A stretch of DNA of 64,000 bases, from the NCBI RefSeq assembly GCF_025751555.1, contig NZ_JAOWLB010000002.1, forward strand, positions 62,001 to 126,000, written 5' to 3'. The stretch comes from Ruegeria aquimaris. GTDB lineage: Bacteria > Pseudomonadota > Alphaproteobacteria > Rhodobacterales > Rhodobacteraceae. Positions 26,377-35,120 of the stretch are shown here, piece by piece. Each line of letters opens with the position of its first letter. Position 1 is the stretch's first letter. Under the pieces are notes generated by a model. The model saw nothing but the letters and a program-made list of their open reading frames with translations. It did no database searches and was not told where the DNA came from. The position numbers were made by a program, and so were the translations under genes.

Positions 26377-27393
26377 ATGACATTCCTATCCCACTTCAAA
26401 CCCGCAGCCGCCGTTGCCATCGCCGCCCTGATGATCGGCGCCGGTGCCGCTGACGCGAAGAACTTCAAGATCGCCGTCGGCGACAGCGCAGGCAGCGCCC
26501 AGGAAGCCACCGGCAAGGCCTTTGTCACCGCGCTCGAAGAGAAGTCCGGCGGCAAGCACACCGCGACGCTCTTCCTCAACGGCCAGCTCGGTTCCGAGGA
26601 AGTCACCGTCAACGATGCCGCGATGGGCACGCTCGACATGTCGCTTCTGGCGATCAACAACATCACGCCCTATTCGCCCACCGTTGGCGTGTTCTCGCTT
26701 CCTTACGTCATCCTCAGCCTTGAAGATGCCGAAAAGCTGACCCAGGGCCCGATCGGCGAAGAGCTGACCCAGAACACCATCAACGACGCCGGTGTCCGCA
26801 TCATCGCCTGGACCTATACCGGCTTCCGCGTGCTGACCAACTCCAAGAAGCCGGTGAAATCGGTGGCCGATCTTCAGGGGCTCGTCGTGCGTGTCCCCAA
26901 GAACGAGATCATGATCGACACCTACAAGGCCTGGGGCATCAACCCGACGCCGATGGCCTGGTCCGAAACCTTCACCGCGCTGCAACAGCAGGTCGTCGAC
27001 GGGCAGGACAACCCGTACCTGACCGTGAACGCGATGAAGTTCTACGAAGTCCAGAAATACATCACCAACATCCGCTACATCTTCTCGATCGAGCCGCTGA
27101 TCATTTCCGAAAGCCTGTTCCAGAGCCTGTCGGCTGACGAGCAGCAGATGATCCTCGACGCAGGTCAGGCGGCAACCCAGGCCAGCGCCCAGTTCCTGCG
27201 CGACTCCGAGGCCGCGATCAAGCAGGACCTGCTCGCCAAGGGCATGGAGATTTCCGATCCGGAAAACGGCGAGGAAGAGTTCATCAAGCTGGCGACCGAA
27301 GCCGTCTGGCCCAAGTTCTACGACTCGATCGGCGGTGTAGAGAAGCTCAACGCCGTTCTGGAAACGCTCGGCCGCGCGCCGGTTCAGCAGTGA
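26377..27393 (+). CDS. tauK: TRAP transporter substrate-binding protein, taurine
   Basis: A 338-residue DctP-family periplasmic binding protein. The signal peptide is residues 1 to about 27 (AAVAIAALMIGAGAADAK). DctP hallmarks include DLQGLVVRVPKNEIM (carboxylate/sulfonate-contact Arg), FTALQQQVVDGQDNPYLTV and FSIEPLIISESLFQSL. It delivers the substrate to TauLM. TGGAGG precedes the ATG. Specificity for taurine is inferred from the flanking tauR, tauXY and xsc genes. It is the first gene of the operon and is followed by a strong hairpin, as is common for abundant binding proteins. Confidence 0.88.
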   Translation: MTFLSHFKPAAAVAIAALMIGAGAADAKNFKIAVGDSAGSAQEATGKAFVTALEEKSGGKHTATLFLNGQLGSEEVTVNDAAMGTLDMSLLAINNITPYSPTVGVFSLPYVILSLEDAEKLTQGPIGEELTQNTINDAGVRIIAWTYTGFRVLTNSKKPVKSVADLQGLVVRVPKNEIMIDTYKAWGINPTPMAWSETFTALQQQVVDGQDNPYLTVNAMKFYEVQKYITNIRYIFSIEPLIISESLFQSLSADEQQMILDAGQAATQASAQFLRDSEAAIKQDLLAKGMEISDPENGEEEFIKLATEAVWPKFYDSIGGVEKLNAVLETLGRAPVQQ

Positions 27394-27407
27394 CGCTTTG
27401 AACGAAA

Positions 27408-27432
27408 GGCGCGCGCCAACCCGGCGCGCGCC
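27408..27432 (+). promoter_or_regulatory. intercistronic hairpin between tauK and tauL
   Basis: GGCGCGCGCC-AACCC-GGCGCGCGCC is a perfect 10-bp stem in the 59-bp tauK-tauL gap, with no T tract. It probably protects the tauK mRNA from 3' exonucleases and lowers tauL/tauM expression relative to tauK, rather than stopping transcription fully. Confidence 0.65.
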
Positions 27433-27452
27433 ACCTCAGGGAGGAGGGCGCA

Positions 27453-27992
27453 ATGAGCAAGTTCTGGTCCATCGTCAACAATATCGAAAGCTACATCTGC
27501 CGGATACTTCTGGTGCTGTTCGTGGGGCTTCTGTTCACACAGATCCTGTCGCGGCAGTTCTTCAACTACTCGTTCTCATGGATCGAGGAACTGTCGGTCT
27601 ACATGTTCGTCTGGTTTGTTTTCTTCGGCGCCAGCTATGCCGCAAAGATGAGCGCCCATAACCGCGTCACCTTTCAGTTCAAGCTCTTCCCGGCCTCGTG
27701 GGCGAAGTATTTCGAAGGCTTCGCCGATCTCTTCTGGCTCTTCTTCAACGTCTATTTCGTCTACCTGACGATCGACTTCATCTTCTTCAAGATGAATAAA
27801 TTCCAGTCTTCCCAGACACTTGGAATCCATCTGAGCTGGGTCTACATCGCCCTGCCCATCGCCTTCACGCTGATGACGATCCGCATCCTCCAGGTGAACT
27901 GGCGCCGCCTCGTCAAGGGCGAAGAGATCGCCGATCCCGACAAGATCGACCTCGACGACCTGAAATCCCAACAGCAATCCGACGCAAAGTAA
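27453..27992 (+). CDS. tauL: TRAP transporter small membrane subunit
   Basis: A 179-residue DctQ-type protein with four membrane segments (about 15-35, 48-68, 88-110, 130-150). The family motif is visible in FSWIEELSVYMFVWFVFFGAS, and the polar stretch AAKMSAHNRVTF follows. It pairs with TauM to form the sodium-coupled permease. GGGAGGAGG precedes the ATG. The C-terminal tail is acidic and soluble (DPDKIDLDDLKSQQQ). Confidence 0.9.
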   Translation: MSKFWSIVNNIESYICRILLVLFVGLLFTQILSRQFFNYSFSWIEELSVYMFVWFVFFGASYAAKMSAHNRVTFQFKLFPASWAKYFEGFADLFWLFFNVYFVYLTIDFIFFKMNKFQSSQTLGIHLSWVYIALPIAFTLMTIRILQVNWRRLVKGEEIADPDKIDLDDLKSQQQSDAK

Positions 27993-28004
27993 GGAGCATT
28001 CGCC

Positions 28005-29345
28005 ATGGAAAACGAAATCGTCACCATCCTGTTCGGCTCGTTCCTTCTGCTGCTCCTGATCGGCGCGCCGATCACCGTGGCCCTGGGTGTCGCGTCGCTG
28101 ATCTCCTTCCTCTATCTCGATGAAAACCCGATCAAGTTCGTGCAGATCGCCTTTACTTCGGTGGGCTCCTTCCCGCTGATGGCGCTGCCCGCATTTATCC
28201 TGGCCGGCGCCCTGATGGAGGCCGCAGGCATCTCCAAGCGGCTGATCAACATCGCCGAGAGCCTCGCCGGTCCCTTCACCGGCGGCATGGGCGCCGCCAC
28301 GGTGGTGGGCTGCCTGTTCTTCGGCGCGATCTCGGGCTCTGGTCCGGCCACCACGGCAGCCGTCGGCATGCTGATGATCCCGGCAATGATCCAGCGCGGC
28401 TACGAGCGCGGCTATGCCTCGGCGGTCACCGCCTCGGCCGGGGGTCTTGGCATCGTCATTCCGCCCTCGATCCCGCTGGTCATCTTCGGCATCTCGGCGC
28501 TGGGCATGGTGCCCCCGCCCGAAGCGGTCGAGAAATTCGGCACCTTCCAGTCGGTCTCGATCCCGGTCCTGTTCATCGCGGGCTTCGTCCCTGCCTTTGT
28601 CATCGCCGGCAGCCTCCTGATCATGAACTATATCCTGAGCCGCAAACACGGCTACACCGGCATGACCGAGGGCTGGTCGGCCCGCAACATCCTGTGCGAA
28701 CTGTACCGGGGTTTCTGGTCGCTGATGGCACCGGTCGTGATCCTCGGCGGCATCTATACCGGCTGGTTCACGCCCACCGAGGCCGCCATCGTCGCGATCT
28801 TCTACACCCTCTTTGTCGGTGTGTTCATCTACCGCGAACTAACCTTTGCTTCGATCAACCGCTCGCTCGAAACCACGACCTGGCTCACCGGTCGCGTGCT
28901 GCTGATCCTGTTCACCGCCACCGTTTTTGGCAGGCTTCTGGTTGAAAACCAGATCCCCGCGATCATCGCCAACGGCATGCTGTCGCTGACCGACAACCTC
29001 TATATCATCTGGACGCTGATCATCTTCTTCCTGCTCTTCGTCGGCATGTTCATGGAAACGCTGGCGGCGATCCTGATCCTGGCGCCGGTGATGCTGCCGG
29101 TGGCCTATTCCATGGGGATCGACCCGGTCCATTTCGGGGTGGTGATGATCTGTACGCTGGGCATCGGGTTCCAGACCCCGCCACTGGGTGAGAACCTGTT
29201 CATCGCATCGGGCATCTCGAACATCTCGATCGAGACGATCTCGCTGCGCGCGCTGCCTTTCGCCGCGATCAACACGATTGCGATCTTCATCATCGCCCTC
29301 TTCCCGCAGCTCTCGCTCTGGCTGCCGCGCGTGATGGGCTACTGA
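28005..29345 (+). CDS. tauM: TRAP transporter large permease subunit
   Basis: A 446-residue DctM-type protein with about 12 membrane segments and the two inverted-repeat halves of the family. Motifs include FFGAISGSGPATTAAVGMLM, SAGGLGIVIPPSIPLVIFG, FTPTEAAIVAIFYTLFVGV and GIGFQTPPLGENLFIASGIS. It moves the substrate across the inner membrane using the sodium gradient together with TauK and TauL. It starts 12 bases after tauL with AAGGAG upstream. The order binding protein - small - large is the usual TRAP order. Confidence 0.93.
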   Translation: MENEIVTILFGSFLLLLLIGAPITVALGVASLISFLYLDENPIKFVQIAFTSVGSFPLMALPAFILAGALMEAAGISKRLINIAESLAGPFTGGMGAATVVGCLFFGAISGSGPATTAAVGMLMIPAMIQRGYERGYASAVTASAGGLGIVIPPSIPLVIFGISALGMVPPPEAVEKFGTFQSVSIPVLFIAGFVPAFVIAGSLLIMNYILSRKHGYTGMTEGWSARNILCELYRGFWSLMAPVVILGGIYTGWFTPTEAAIVAIFYTLFVGVFIYRELTFASINRSLETTTWLTGRVLLILFTATVFGRLLVENQIPAIIANGMLSLTDNLYIIWTLIIFFLLFVGMFMETLAAILILAPVMLPVAYSMGIDPVHFGVVMICTLGIGFQTPPLGENLFIASGISNISIETISLRALPFAAINTIAIFIIALFPQLSLWLPRVMGY

Positions 29346-29369
29346 CGCTCTTTCGACAGGAAAACACCG

Positions 29370-29879
29370 ATGAAACCCACGATCACCAATATCCTCTTTG
29401 CCACCGACCTGTCGCAGAACTCCACCTATGCGCTGCGCCATGCCGCCAGCCTGGCCGAGGTCACGGGCGCACAGATCCACGTCCTGCATGTCAACGAACC
29501 TCTGTCCGAAGACGCGCGCGTGACGCTTGAAATGTTCATCCTCAACAGCGAGACCCGCGAAAAGGCGGCCCAGCGCCGCCACGAAATGGTCAAGCAGATA
29601 CTGGCGGAGCGTCAGCAGCGCTTCTGGGAAGCGCTGGATGCCGAAGGCACCCATATCCGCGACCAGGTGACCTCGATCGAGGTGATCGATGGCCACCCGG
29701 CCGACGCGATCCTGCGCCGCGCCAGGCAGCTCGGCTGCGACCTGATCGTGCTGGGCGCGCATGACCACGGGTTCACCCACACCTTCCTCGGCACCGTCGC
29801 CACCCGCGTCCTGCGCCGCGCCGATATCCCGACGCTGGTCGTTCCCTATCGGGAAGACAGCCAGCAGATCCAGAAATAA
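29370..29879 (+). CDS. universal stress protein (UspA family)
   Basis: A 169-residue Usp domain protein. The N-terminal strand NILFATDLSQNSTYALRHA and the late ATP-binding motif GAHDHGFTHTFLGTVATRVL are typical (G-x2-G-x9-G-S/T). A helical insert (SRE...KQILAERQQRF region, about 55-90) lengthens it beyond the usual 145 residues. It lies in the middle of the taurine operon between tauM and tauX, as I recall from other taurine clusters with TauKLM. Its role there is unknown; ATP-dependent regulation of the TRAP carrier is one possibility, as for the UspA linked to TeaABC. Confidence 0.85.
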   Translation: MKPTITNILFATDLSQNSTYALRHAASLAEVTGAQIHVLHVNEPLSEDARVTLEMFILNSETREKAAQRRHEMVKQILAERQQRFWEALDAEGTHIRDQVTSIEVIDGHPADAILRRARQLGCDLIVLGAHDHGFTHTFLGTVATRVLRRADIPTLVVPYREDSQQIQK

Positions 29880-29904
29880 CACTCAAAGCACCGGAGACAT
29901 TCCC

Positions 29905-30291
29905 ATGACCAAGACCCTCACCGCCCAGGACCTCGCCGATACGTTCGACGCCTTCAACCGTCACGACGTCGAGGCCGTGATGACCCATTTCGCGGATGAC
30001 TGCGTGTTCTACACCGTCGGCGGCGATCACGCCTATGGCAACAAGGTCGAAGGCGCCGAGGCCATCGCCAAGGCCTTCTCCGCCGTCTGGGCCGGAATGG
30101 CCGACGCCCATTGGGACCATCACGGCCATTTTGTCCACGGTGACCGCGCCGTGTCGGAATGGACCTTCTCCGGCACTGATGCAAACGGCATGCGGATCGA
30201 GGCGCAAGGCGCCGATCTCTTTACCCTGCGCGATGGCAAGATCGTGGTGAAGCAGGCGCTGCGCAAATCGCGCCCCGCCTTCAAAGCCTGA
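29905..30291 (+). CDS. tauX: taurine dehydrogenase small subunit, SnoaL/NTF2-like
   Basis: A 128-residue NTF2-fold protein. DTFDAFNRHDVEAVMTHFAD, GAEAIAKAFSAVWAGMAD and ADLFTLRDGKIV are typical of SnoaL-like domains. In Paracoccus-type clusters the small gene beside tauY is named tauX, the small subunit of taurine dehydrogenase. The ATG at 29905 follows CCGGAG with 8-base spacing; an upstream in-frame Met belongs to a shadow frame over uspA. It is 33 bp from tauY. Confidence 0.8.
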   Translation: MTKTLTAQDLADTFDAFNRHDVEAVMTHFADDCVFYTVGGDHAYGNKVEGAEAIAKAFSAVWAGMADAHWDHHGHFVHGDRAVSEWTFSGTDANGMRIEAQGADLFTLRDGKIVVKQALRKSRPAFKA

Positions 30292-30324
30292 CCAGCCCGC
30301 CGCCCTTCACACAGGAACACTCCC

Positions 30325-31725
30325 ATGGCTCAAGATCTGCGGCCGCGTCACTGGCCCAAGGCCACCTACGATCCGAAATACGATCCGATCATCGATGCGG
30401 GCCCCGGCCACAACCGGGACCATGCGCCGACCTATTGGATCGGCACCGCCGGTACCCCGCCCGAGGATGACGGCCCGGTGTCGCACGACATGGATGTCGA
30501 TGTCGTTATCGTCGGTTCGGGCTATACCGGTTTGTCGACTGCGATCCATCTCGCAAAGGAACACGGTATCAAGGCCACGGTTCTCGAAGCGAACACGGTC
30601 GCCTGGGGCTGTTCCACCCGCAACGGTGGCCAGGCCCAGATCTCGTCCGGCCGCCTCAAGCGGTCGCAGTGGATCGAACGCTGGGGTGTCGATGTCGCCA
30701 AGCGGATGCACGGCGAGGTCTGCGAGGCGTTCGAGCTGTTCAACGATCTGATCGGGTCGGACGATATCGACTGTGATCCGCAGCCGGGCGGACATTACTA
30801 TATTGCCCACCGCGCCAAGGTGATGCCCAAGCTGGAAAAGGAAAGCAAACTCCTGAACGAGACCTTCGGCTATGGCTCGCGTATCCTCGGCCGCGAGGAA
30901 CTGCACGAGGAACATGTCAAGGATCAGGAGGCCCATGGCGCCATGTGGGAGCCGGACGGCACCTGCATCCACGCGGGCAAACTGGCCTTCAGCTACATCC
31001 GCCTGGCGCGCAAGCTGGGGGCCAAGATCCACACCGCCAGCCCGGTGATGGGCTGGGTGGTCAAGGACGGCGTGCATCACCTGACAACGCCGGGTGGCAC
31101 GGTGCGCGCCCGCGCGGTTGCGCTGGCCACGGCGGGCTATACGCCGCCGGGTCTCAACCACCGCACCAAGCACCGGCTGATGCCGATCCTGTCCAACTCG
31201 ATCGTTACCCGCCCGCTGACCGACGAAGAGCTTGCCGAATGCGGGATCAAGACGCATTCGCCGCTCACCGACACGCGGACGCTGCGCCACTATTACCGGC
31301 TGCTGCCCGACGGGCGGATGCAGATCGGCAGCCGCAGCGCCATCACCGGGCGCGACGCCGAGAACCCCAGGCACCTCGCGCTGCTGCGCACCGGGTTGCA
31401 CCGCAAGTTCCCGGCGCTGACCGATATCGACCTCGACTACTCCTGGTGGGGTTGGGTGGATGTCAGCCACGACATGATGCCGCGAATCTTCCAGCCCGAC
31501 CGCGACCGCACCGTCTATTACGCGATGGGCTATGGCGGCAACGGCGTGATGTATTCCGCGCAGGCGGGCAAACGTCTGGCCGAGCTGGTCTCGGGCAAGG
31601 GCATTCCGGTCGATCTGCCGATCTTCTCCTCGCCGCTGCCCAGCCACGGCATCCTGACCCCGTTCCGCAGGCTCGGCCAGCGCTTCATGTACCACTGGTA
31701 CCACCTGAACGACGAAATTCTCTGA
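30325..31725 (+). CDS. tauY: taurine dehydrogenase large subunit, FAD-dependent
   Basis: A 466-residue DAO-type flavoprotein. The FAD-binding Rossmann motif is VDVVIVGSGYTGLSTAIHLA (about 53-72), followed by GCSTRNGGQAQISSGR. The N-terminus has an extension (RPRHWPKATYDPKYDP) seen in gamma-glutamylputrescine-oxidase-like enzymes. The C-terminal YYAMGYGGNGVMYSAQAGKR contacts FAD. With TauX it oxidises taurine to sulfoacetaldehyde and ammonia, passing electrons to a cytochrome or quinone. The assignment to taurine rests on the operon, since related enzymes deaminate other amines. Confidence 0.85.
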   Translation: MAQDLRPRHWPKATYDPKYDPIIDAGPGHNRDHAPTYWIGTAGTPPEDDGPVSHDMDVDVVIVGSGYTGLSTAIHLAKEHGIKATVLEANTVAWGCSTRNGGQAQISSGRLKRSQWIERWGVDVAKRMHGEVCEAFELFNDLIGSDDIDCDPQPGGHYYIAHRAKVMPKLEKESKLLNETFGYGSRILGREELHEEHVKDQEAHGAMWEPDGTCIHAGKLAFSYIRLARKLGAKIHTASPVMGWVVKDGVHHLTTPGGTVRARAVALATAGYTPPGLNHRTKHRLMPILSNSIVTRPLTDEELAECGIKTHSPLTDTRTLRHYYRLLPDGRMQIGSRSAITGRDAENPRHLALLRTGLHRKFPALTDIDLDYSWWGWVDVSHDMMPRIFQPDRDRTVYYAMGYGGNGVMYSAQAGKRLAELVSGKGIPVDLPIFSSPLPSHGILTPFRRLGQRFMYHWYHLNDEIL

Positions 31726-31757
31726 CTTCTCCCCTGTTTCCAAGATTGGAGCCCCAA

Positions 31758-33539
31758 ATGAAAATGACCACCGAAGAGGCCTTTGTTAAGGTCCTGCAAA
31801 TGCACGGCATCGACAATGCTTTTGGCATTATCGGATCCGCGATGATGCCGATCTCCGACCTGTTCCCGGCCGCCGGGATCAAGTTCTGGGACTGCGCCCA
31901 TGAAACCTCGGGCGGGATGATCGCCGATGGTTACACCCGCGCCACCGGCAAGATGTCGATGATGATCGCGCAGAACGGCCCCGGCATCACCAACTTCGTC
32001 ACCCCGGTAAAAACCGCCTACTGGAACCACACGCCGCTGCTGCTGGTGACCCCGCAGGCGGCCAACCGCACCATCGGTCAGGGCGGTTTCCAGGAAATCG
32101 AGCAGATGAAACTGTTCGAGGACATGGTCTGCTATCAGGAAGAGGTCCGCGACCCCTCGCGCATGGCCGAAGTTCTGAACCGGGTGATCGAAAAGGCATG
32201 GCGCGGCTCGGCGCCCGCGCAGATCAACATCCCGCGTGACTTCTGGACCCAGGTCATCGACATCGAACTGCCCCAGATCATCCGGCTGGAGCGCCCCGCA
32301 GGCGGCGCCGACGCGGTCAAGGCCGCGGCCAAGCTGCTCTCCGAGGCCGAATTCCCGGTCATCCTGAACGGCGCGGGCGTGGTCCTGTCGGGCGCCATCG
32401 ACGCCTCCGCCCGTCTGGCCGAAGCGCTCGACGCGCCGGTCTGCTGCAACTACCAGCACAACGATGCCTTCCCGGGCAACCATCCGCTGTCAGTCGGCCC
32501 CCTTGGCTACAACGGGTCCAAAGCGGCGATGGAACTGATCCAGAAGGCCGATGTGGTGCTGGCCCTCGGCAACCGCCTGAACCCGTTCTCGACCCTTCCG
32601 GGCTATGGCATCAACTACTGGCCGACCCAGGCCAGGATCATCCAGGTCGACATAAACTCGGACCGGATCGGCCTGACCAAGAAGGTCGACGTTGCAATCC
32701 AGGGCGACGCCCGCATGGTGGCCGAGCAACTGCTGGCGCAGCTTGCCGACGGTGCCGGCGACAAGGGCCGCGCCGAACGCCGCGACCTGATCGCCACCAC
32801 CAAGTCGCGCTGGGCACAGGAACTCAGCTCGATGGATCACGAGGATGATACCGACGAGGGCATCACCTGGAACGCCCGCGCCCGCGCGGCCAAACCCGAC
32901 CACATGAGCCCGCGTCAGGCCTGGCGCGCGATCATGGCGGCGATGCCCGAAGACGCAATCATCTCCTCCGACATCGGCAACAACTGCGCCATCGGCAATG
33001 CCTATCCGTCCTTCAACAAGGGCCGGAAATACCTGGCGCCGGGCCTCTTCGGCCCCTGCGGCTATGGCCTGCCCGCGATCCTCGGCGCCAAGATCGGCTG
33101 CCCGGACACGCCGGTGATCGGCTTTGCCGGGGACGGTGCCTTCGGCATCTCGATGAACGAGATGACCGCCTGCGGTCGCGGCGACTGGCCCGCGATCACC
33201 ATGGTGGTCTTCCGCAACTACCAATGGGGCGCGGAAAAGCGCAACACGACGCTGTGGTTCGACGACAACTTTGTCGGCACCGAACTGAATCTCGACGTCA
33301 ACTATGCCAAGATCGCCGAGGGCTGCGGCCTCAAGGGCGTGCAGGTCACGACGATGGAACAGCTCACCGAGGTTCTGCGCACCGCCGTGCAGGAGCAGAT
33401 GAAGGAGGGGATCACCACCTTTATCGAGGTCGTGCTGAACCAGGAACTGGGCGAACCCTTCCGCCGCGACGCGATGAAGAAGCCGGTTCAGGTCGCCGGG
33501 ATCAACCGCGACGACATGCGCAGCCAGCAGGTCGCCTGA
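31758..33539 (+). CDS. xsc: sulfoacetaldehyde acetyltransferase
   Basis: A 593-residue thiamine-diphosphate enzyme. It converts sulfoacetaldehyde and phosphate to acetyl phosphate and sulfite. The N-terminal MKMTTEEAFVKVLQMHGID and AFGIIGSAMMPISDLFPAAG are strongly Xsc-like. Glu in the DCAHETSGGMIADGY region activates the cofactor. The ThDP motif GFAGDGAFGISMNEM with downstream NYQWGAEKRN is present. TTGGAG precedes the ATG at 31758; the longer open frame upstream overlaps tauY and is not real. Pta usually follows xsc, but here the next gene is tauZ, so phosphate acetyltransferase must come from elsewhere. Confidence 0.96.
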   Translation: MKMTTEEAFVKVLQMHGIDNAFGIIGSAMMPISDLFPAAGIKFWDCAHETSGGMIADGYTRATGKMSMMIAQNGPGITNFVTPVKTAYWNHTPLLLVTPQAANRTIGQGGFQEIEQMKLFEDMVCYQEEVRDPSRMAEVLNRVIEKAWRGSAPAQINIPRDFWTQVIDIELPQIIRLERPAGGADAVKAAAKLLSEAEFPVILNGAGVVLSGAIDASARLAEALDAPVCCNYQHNDAFPGNHPLSVGPLGYNGSKAAMELIQKADVVLALGNRLNPFSTLPGYGINYWPTQARIIQVDINSDRIGLTKKVDVAIQGDARMVAEQLLAQLADGAGDKGRAERRDLIATTKSRWAQELSSMDHEDDTDEGITWNARARAAKPDHMSPRQAWRAIMAAMPEDAIISSDIGNNCAIGNAYPSFNKGRKYLAPGLFGPCGYGLPAILGAKIGCPDTPVIGFAGDGAFGISMNEMTACGRGDWPAITMVVFRNYQWGAEKRNTTLWFDDNFVGTELNLDVNYAKIAEGCGLKGVQVTTMEQLTEVLRTAVQEQMKEGITTFIEVVLNQELGEPFRRDAMKKPVQVAGINRDDMRSQQVA

Positions 33540-33561
33540 TCGCCACCCCCTGACCCGAAAA

Positions 33562-33649
33562 GGGGGGGCGGGCATCACCCGCCCTCCCGTGTTCCAAAGA
33601 CATATCCACCGGCCCAAAGGGCCGCCCCCGCGTGCCCTGGGCCACGCGG
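33562..33649 (+). terminator. cluster of hairpins between xsc and tauZ
   Basis: Three stems fill the 126-bp gap. The first is GGGCGGG-CATCA-CCCGCCC, extendable with GGG/CCC (33562-33588). The second is CGGCCC-AAA-GGGCCG (33610-33624). The third is CCGCGTG...CACGCGG (33628-33649). None has a good T tract, so partial termination or mRNA stabilisation after xsc is more likely than full termination. Confidence 0.55.
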
Positions 33650-33665
33650 CATAGGAGAACTGACA

Positions 33666-34706
33666 ATGGCTGTTTCGTTGACCGCCGCGAAATCTAGCCT
33701 GGCCGGGCTGCCCGCCACCCTGTCGGCCATTGGCCCGGGTCTGCTGGTTTCAACCGTGATCGCCGTGGCCGCGAAATTCCTGTCCGAGCATTATGGCGCC
33801 CCGGCGATGCTGATGGCGCTGCTCCTGGGGATCGCCTTTCACTTTCTGGCCGAAGACGGCAAATGCGTCGCCGGCATCGCCTTTACCTCGCGCACGGTCC
33901 TGCGGGCCGGGGTTGCCCTGCTCGGCGCACGGATCAGTGTCGAGCTGCTGATCGGGCTCGGGCCAGAGCTGATCGGGTTGGTCATTGCCGGTGTGATCCT
34001 GACCATCCTGTTCGGGCTGCTGGGCTCGCGGCTGCTCGGTCGCGGCTGGCGCTTTGCGCTGCTCACCGGCGGCTCGGTCGCGATCTGCGGCGCGTCGGCC
34101 GCCATGGCCATCGCCGCTGTCCTGCCCAAGAACGAACAATCCGAACGCAACCTCATCTTCACCGTGCTCGGCGTGACCGTCCTCAGCACCGTTGCGATGA
34201 TCGCCTATCCGATCATCACCAACACGCTGGGCCTCGATGATGTCGCGGCGGGCGTCTTCCTCGGCGGCACCATCCATGATGTCGCGCAGGTCGTCGGCGC
34301 CGGCTTCTCGGTCTCCGAACAGACCGGCGAAACCGCAACCGTGGTCAAGCTGATCCGCGTCACCATGCTGGCCCCGGTGGTGCTGGTTTTCTCCCTCGCG
34401 ATCCGCAGCTTTGCCGCCGCCGATCCGCAGGATGGCGGCAAGCGCCCGCCCTTGATGCCCTCCTTTGTGGTGATGTTCCTGATCCTGGCCGGGATCAACT
34501 CGTTCGGCCTTGTCCCGGAAATGGTGCGCACCGCGCTTGGCGATCTCTCCGCCTGGGCCCTGTTGATCTCCATCGCCGCCGTCGGCATGAAGACCTCACT
34601 CAAGACCATCTTCGAAGTGGGCGGGCAGGCGATCATCCTGATCGTGGCCGAGACACTCTTCATCGCCGGGTTCATCCTCTACGGGATCACCCATTTCATC
34701 GGATAA
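33666..34706 (+). CDS. tauZ: YeiH-type membrane protein TauZ, putative anion exporter
   Basis: A 346-residue UPF0324/YeiH-family protein with about 10 membrane segments. Family motifs are GCSAAMAIAAV-like (CGASAAMAIAAVLPKNEQSE) and GVFLGGTIHDVAQVVGAG. In Paracoccus taurine clusters the homologue is named TauZ. It is thought to export the sulfite or sulfate formed from sulfonates, but direct proof is thin. TAGGAG lies before the ATG. It is separated from xsc by hairpins and 12 bases from the following cupin gene. Confidence 0.82.
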   Translation: MAVSLTAAKSSLAGLPATLSAIGPGLLVSTVIAVAAKFLSEHYGAPAMLMALLLGIAFHFLAEDGKCVAGIAFTSRTVLRAGVALLGARISVELLIGLGPELIGLVIAGVILTILFGLLGSRLLGRGWRFALLTGGSVAICGASAAMAIAAVLPKNEQSERNLIFTVLGVTVLSTVAMIAYPIITNTLGLDDVAAGVFLGGTIHDVAQVVGAGFSVSEQTGETATVVKLIRVTMLAPVVLVFSLAIRSFAAADPQDGGKRPPLMPSFVVMFLILAGINSFGLVPEMVRTALGDLSAWALLISIAAVGMKTSLKTIFEVGGQAIILIVAETLFIAGFILYGITHFIG

Positions 34707-34718
34707 GAAGGGATGCGC

Positions 34719-35087
34719 ATGACCACCCATGTCATTGATTTCGCCGCAGAGCCGCAGGAAACCAGCGAACGGCGCCTGGCCGATCTGCCGGGCCGCGTGG
34801 TCGAAGGTGACCCCCATCACGTCACCCGGCTGCGCCATACCAGCCCCGACGGCACCTGCCTGGCAGGCACCTGGACCAGCACGCCGGGCAAGTGGCACGC
34901 CTTCACCGACCGGGACGAGTTCTGCTTCATCGTGTCGGGCCATGTCAGGCTGATTGCCGAAGACGGCCACGCGCAAGAGTTCCGCACCGGCGATTCCTTT
35001 CTGATCCCGAACGGCTTTCGCGGCTACTGGCAGGTGCTGGAAACCACGACCAAACATTTCGTGATCCGCGACTACGCCCCCGCCTGA
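34719..35087 (+). CDS. Cupin_3-like protein at the end of the taurine operon
   Basis: A 122-residue cupin. The ATG at 34719 is chosen because AAGAAGGG then has 6-base spacing; the ATG at 34713 touches that site. It shares with the cupin at 1035-1376 the segments TPGKW, EFCFIVSGHVRL, FRTGDSFLIPNGFRGYW and ETTTKHFVIR. Such small cupins often handle amino acid or purine-derived metabolites. Its position after tauZ suggests a role in taurine metabolism, such as sulfur handling, but there is no direct evidence. Confidence 0.78.
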   Translation: MTTHVIDFAAEPQETSERRLADLPGRVVEGDPHHVTRLRHTSPDGTCLAGTWTSTPGKWHAFTDRDEFCFIVSGHVRLIAEDGHAQEFRTGDSFLIPNGFRGYWQVLETTTKHFVIRDYAPA

Positions 35088-35120
35088 CCGACGCATGCCG
35101 ACCGCCTTTGGCGCGTCAGG

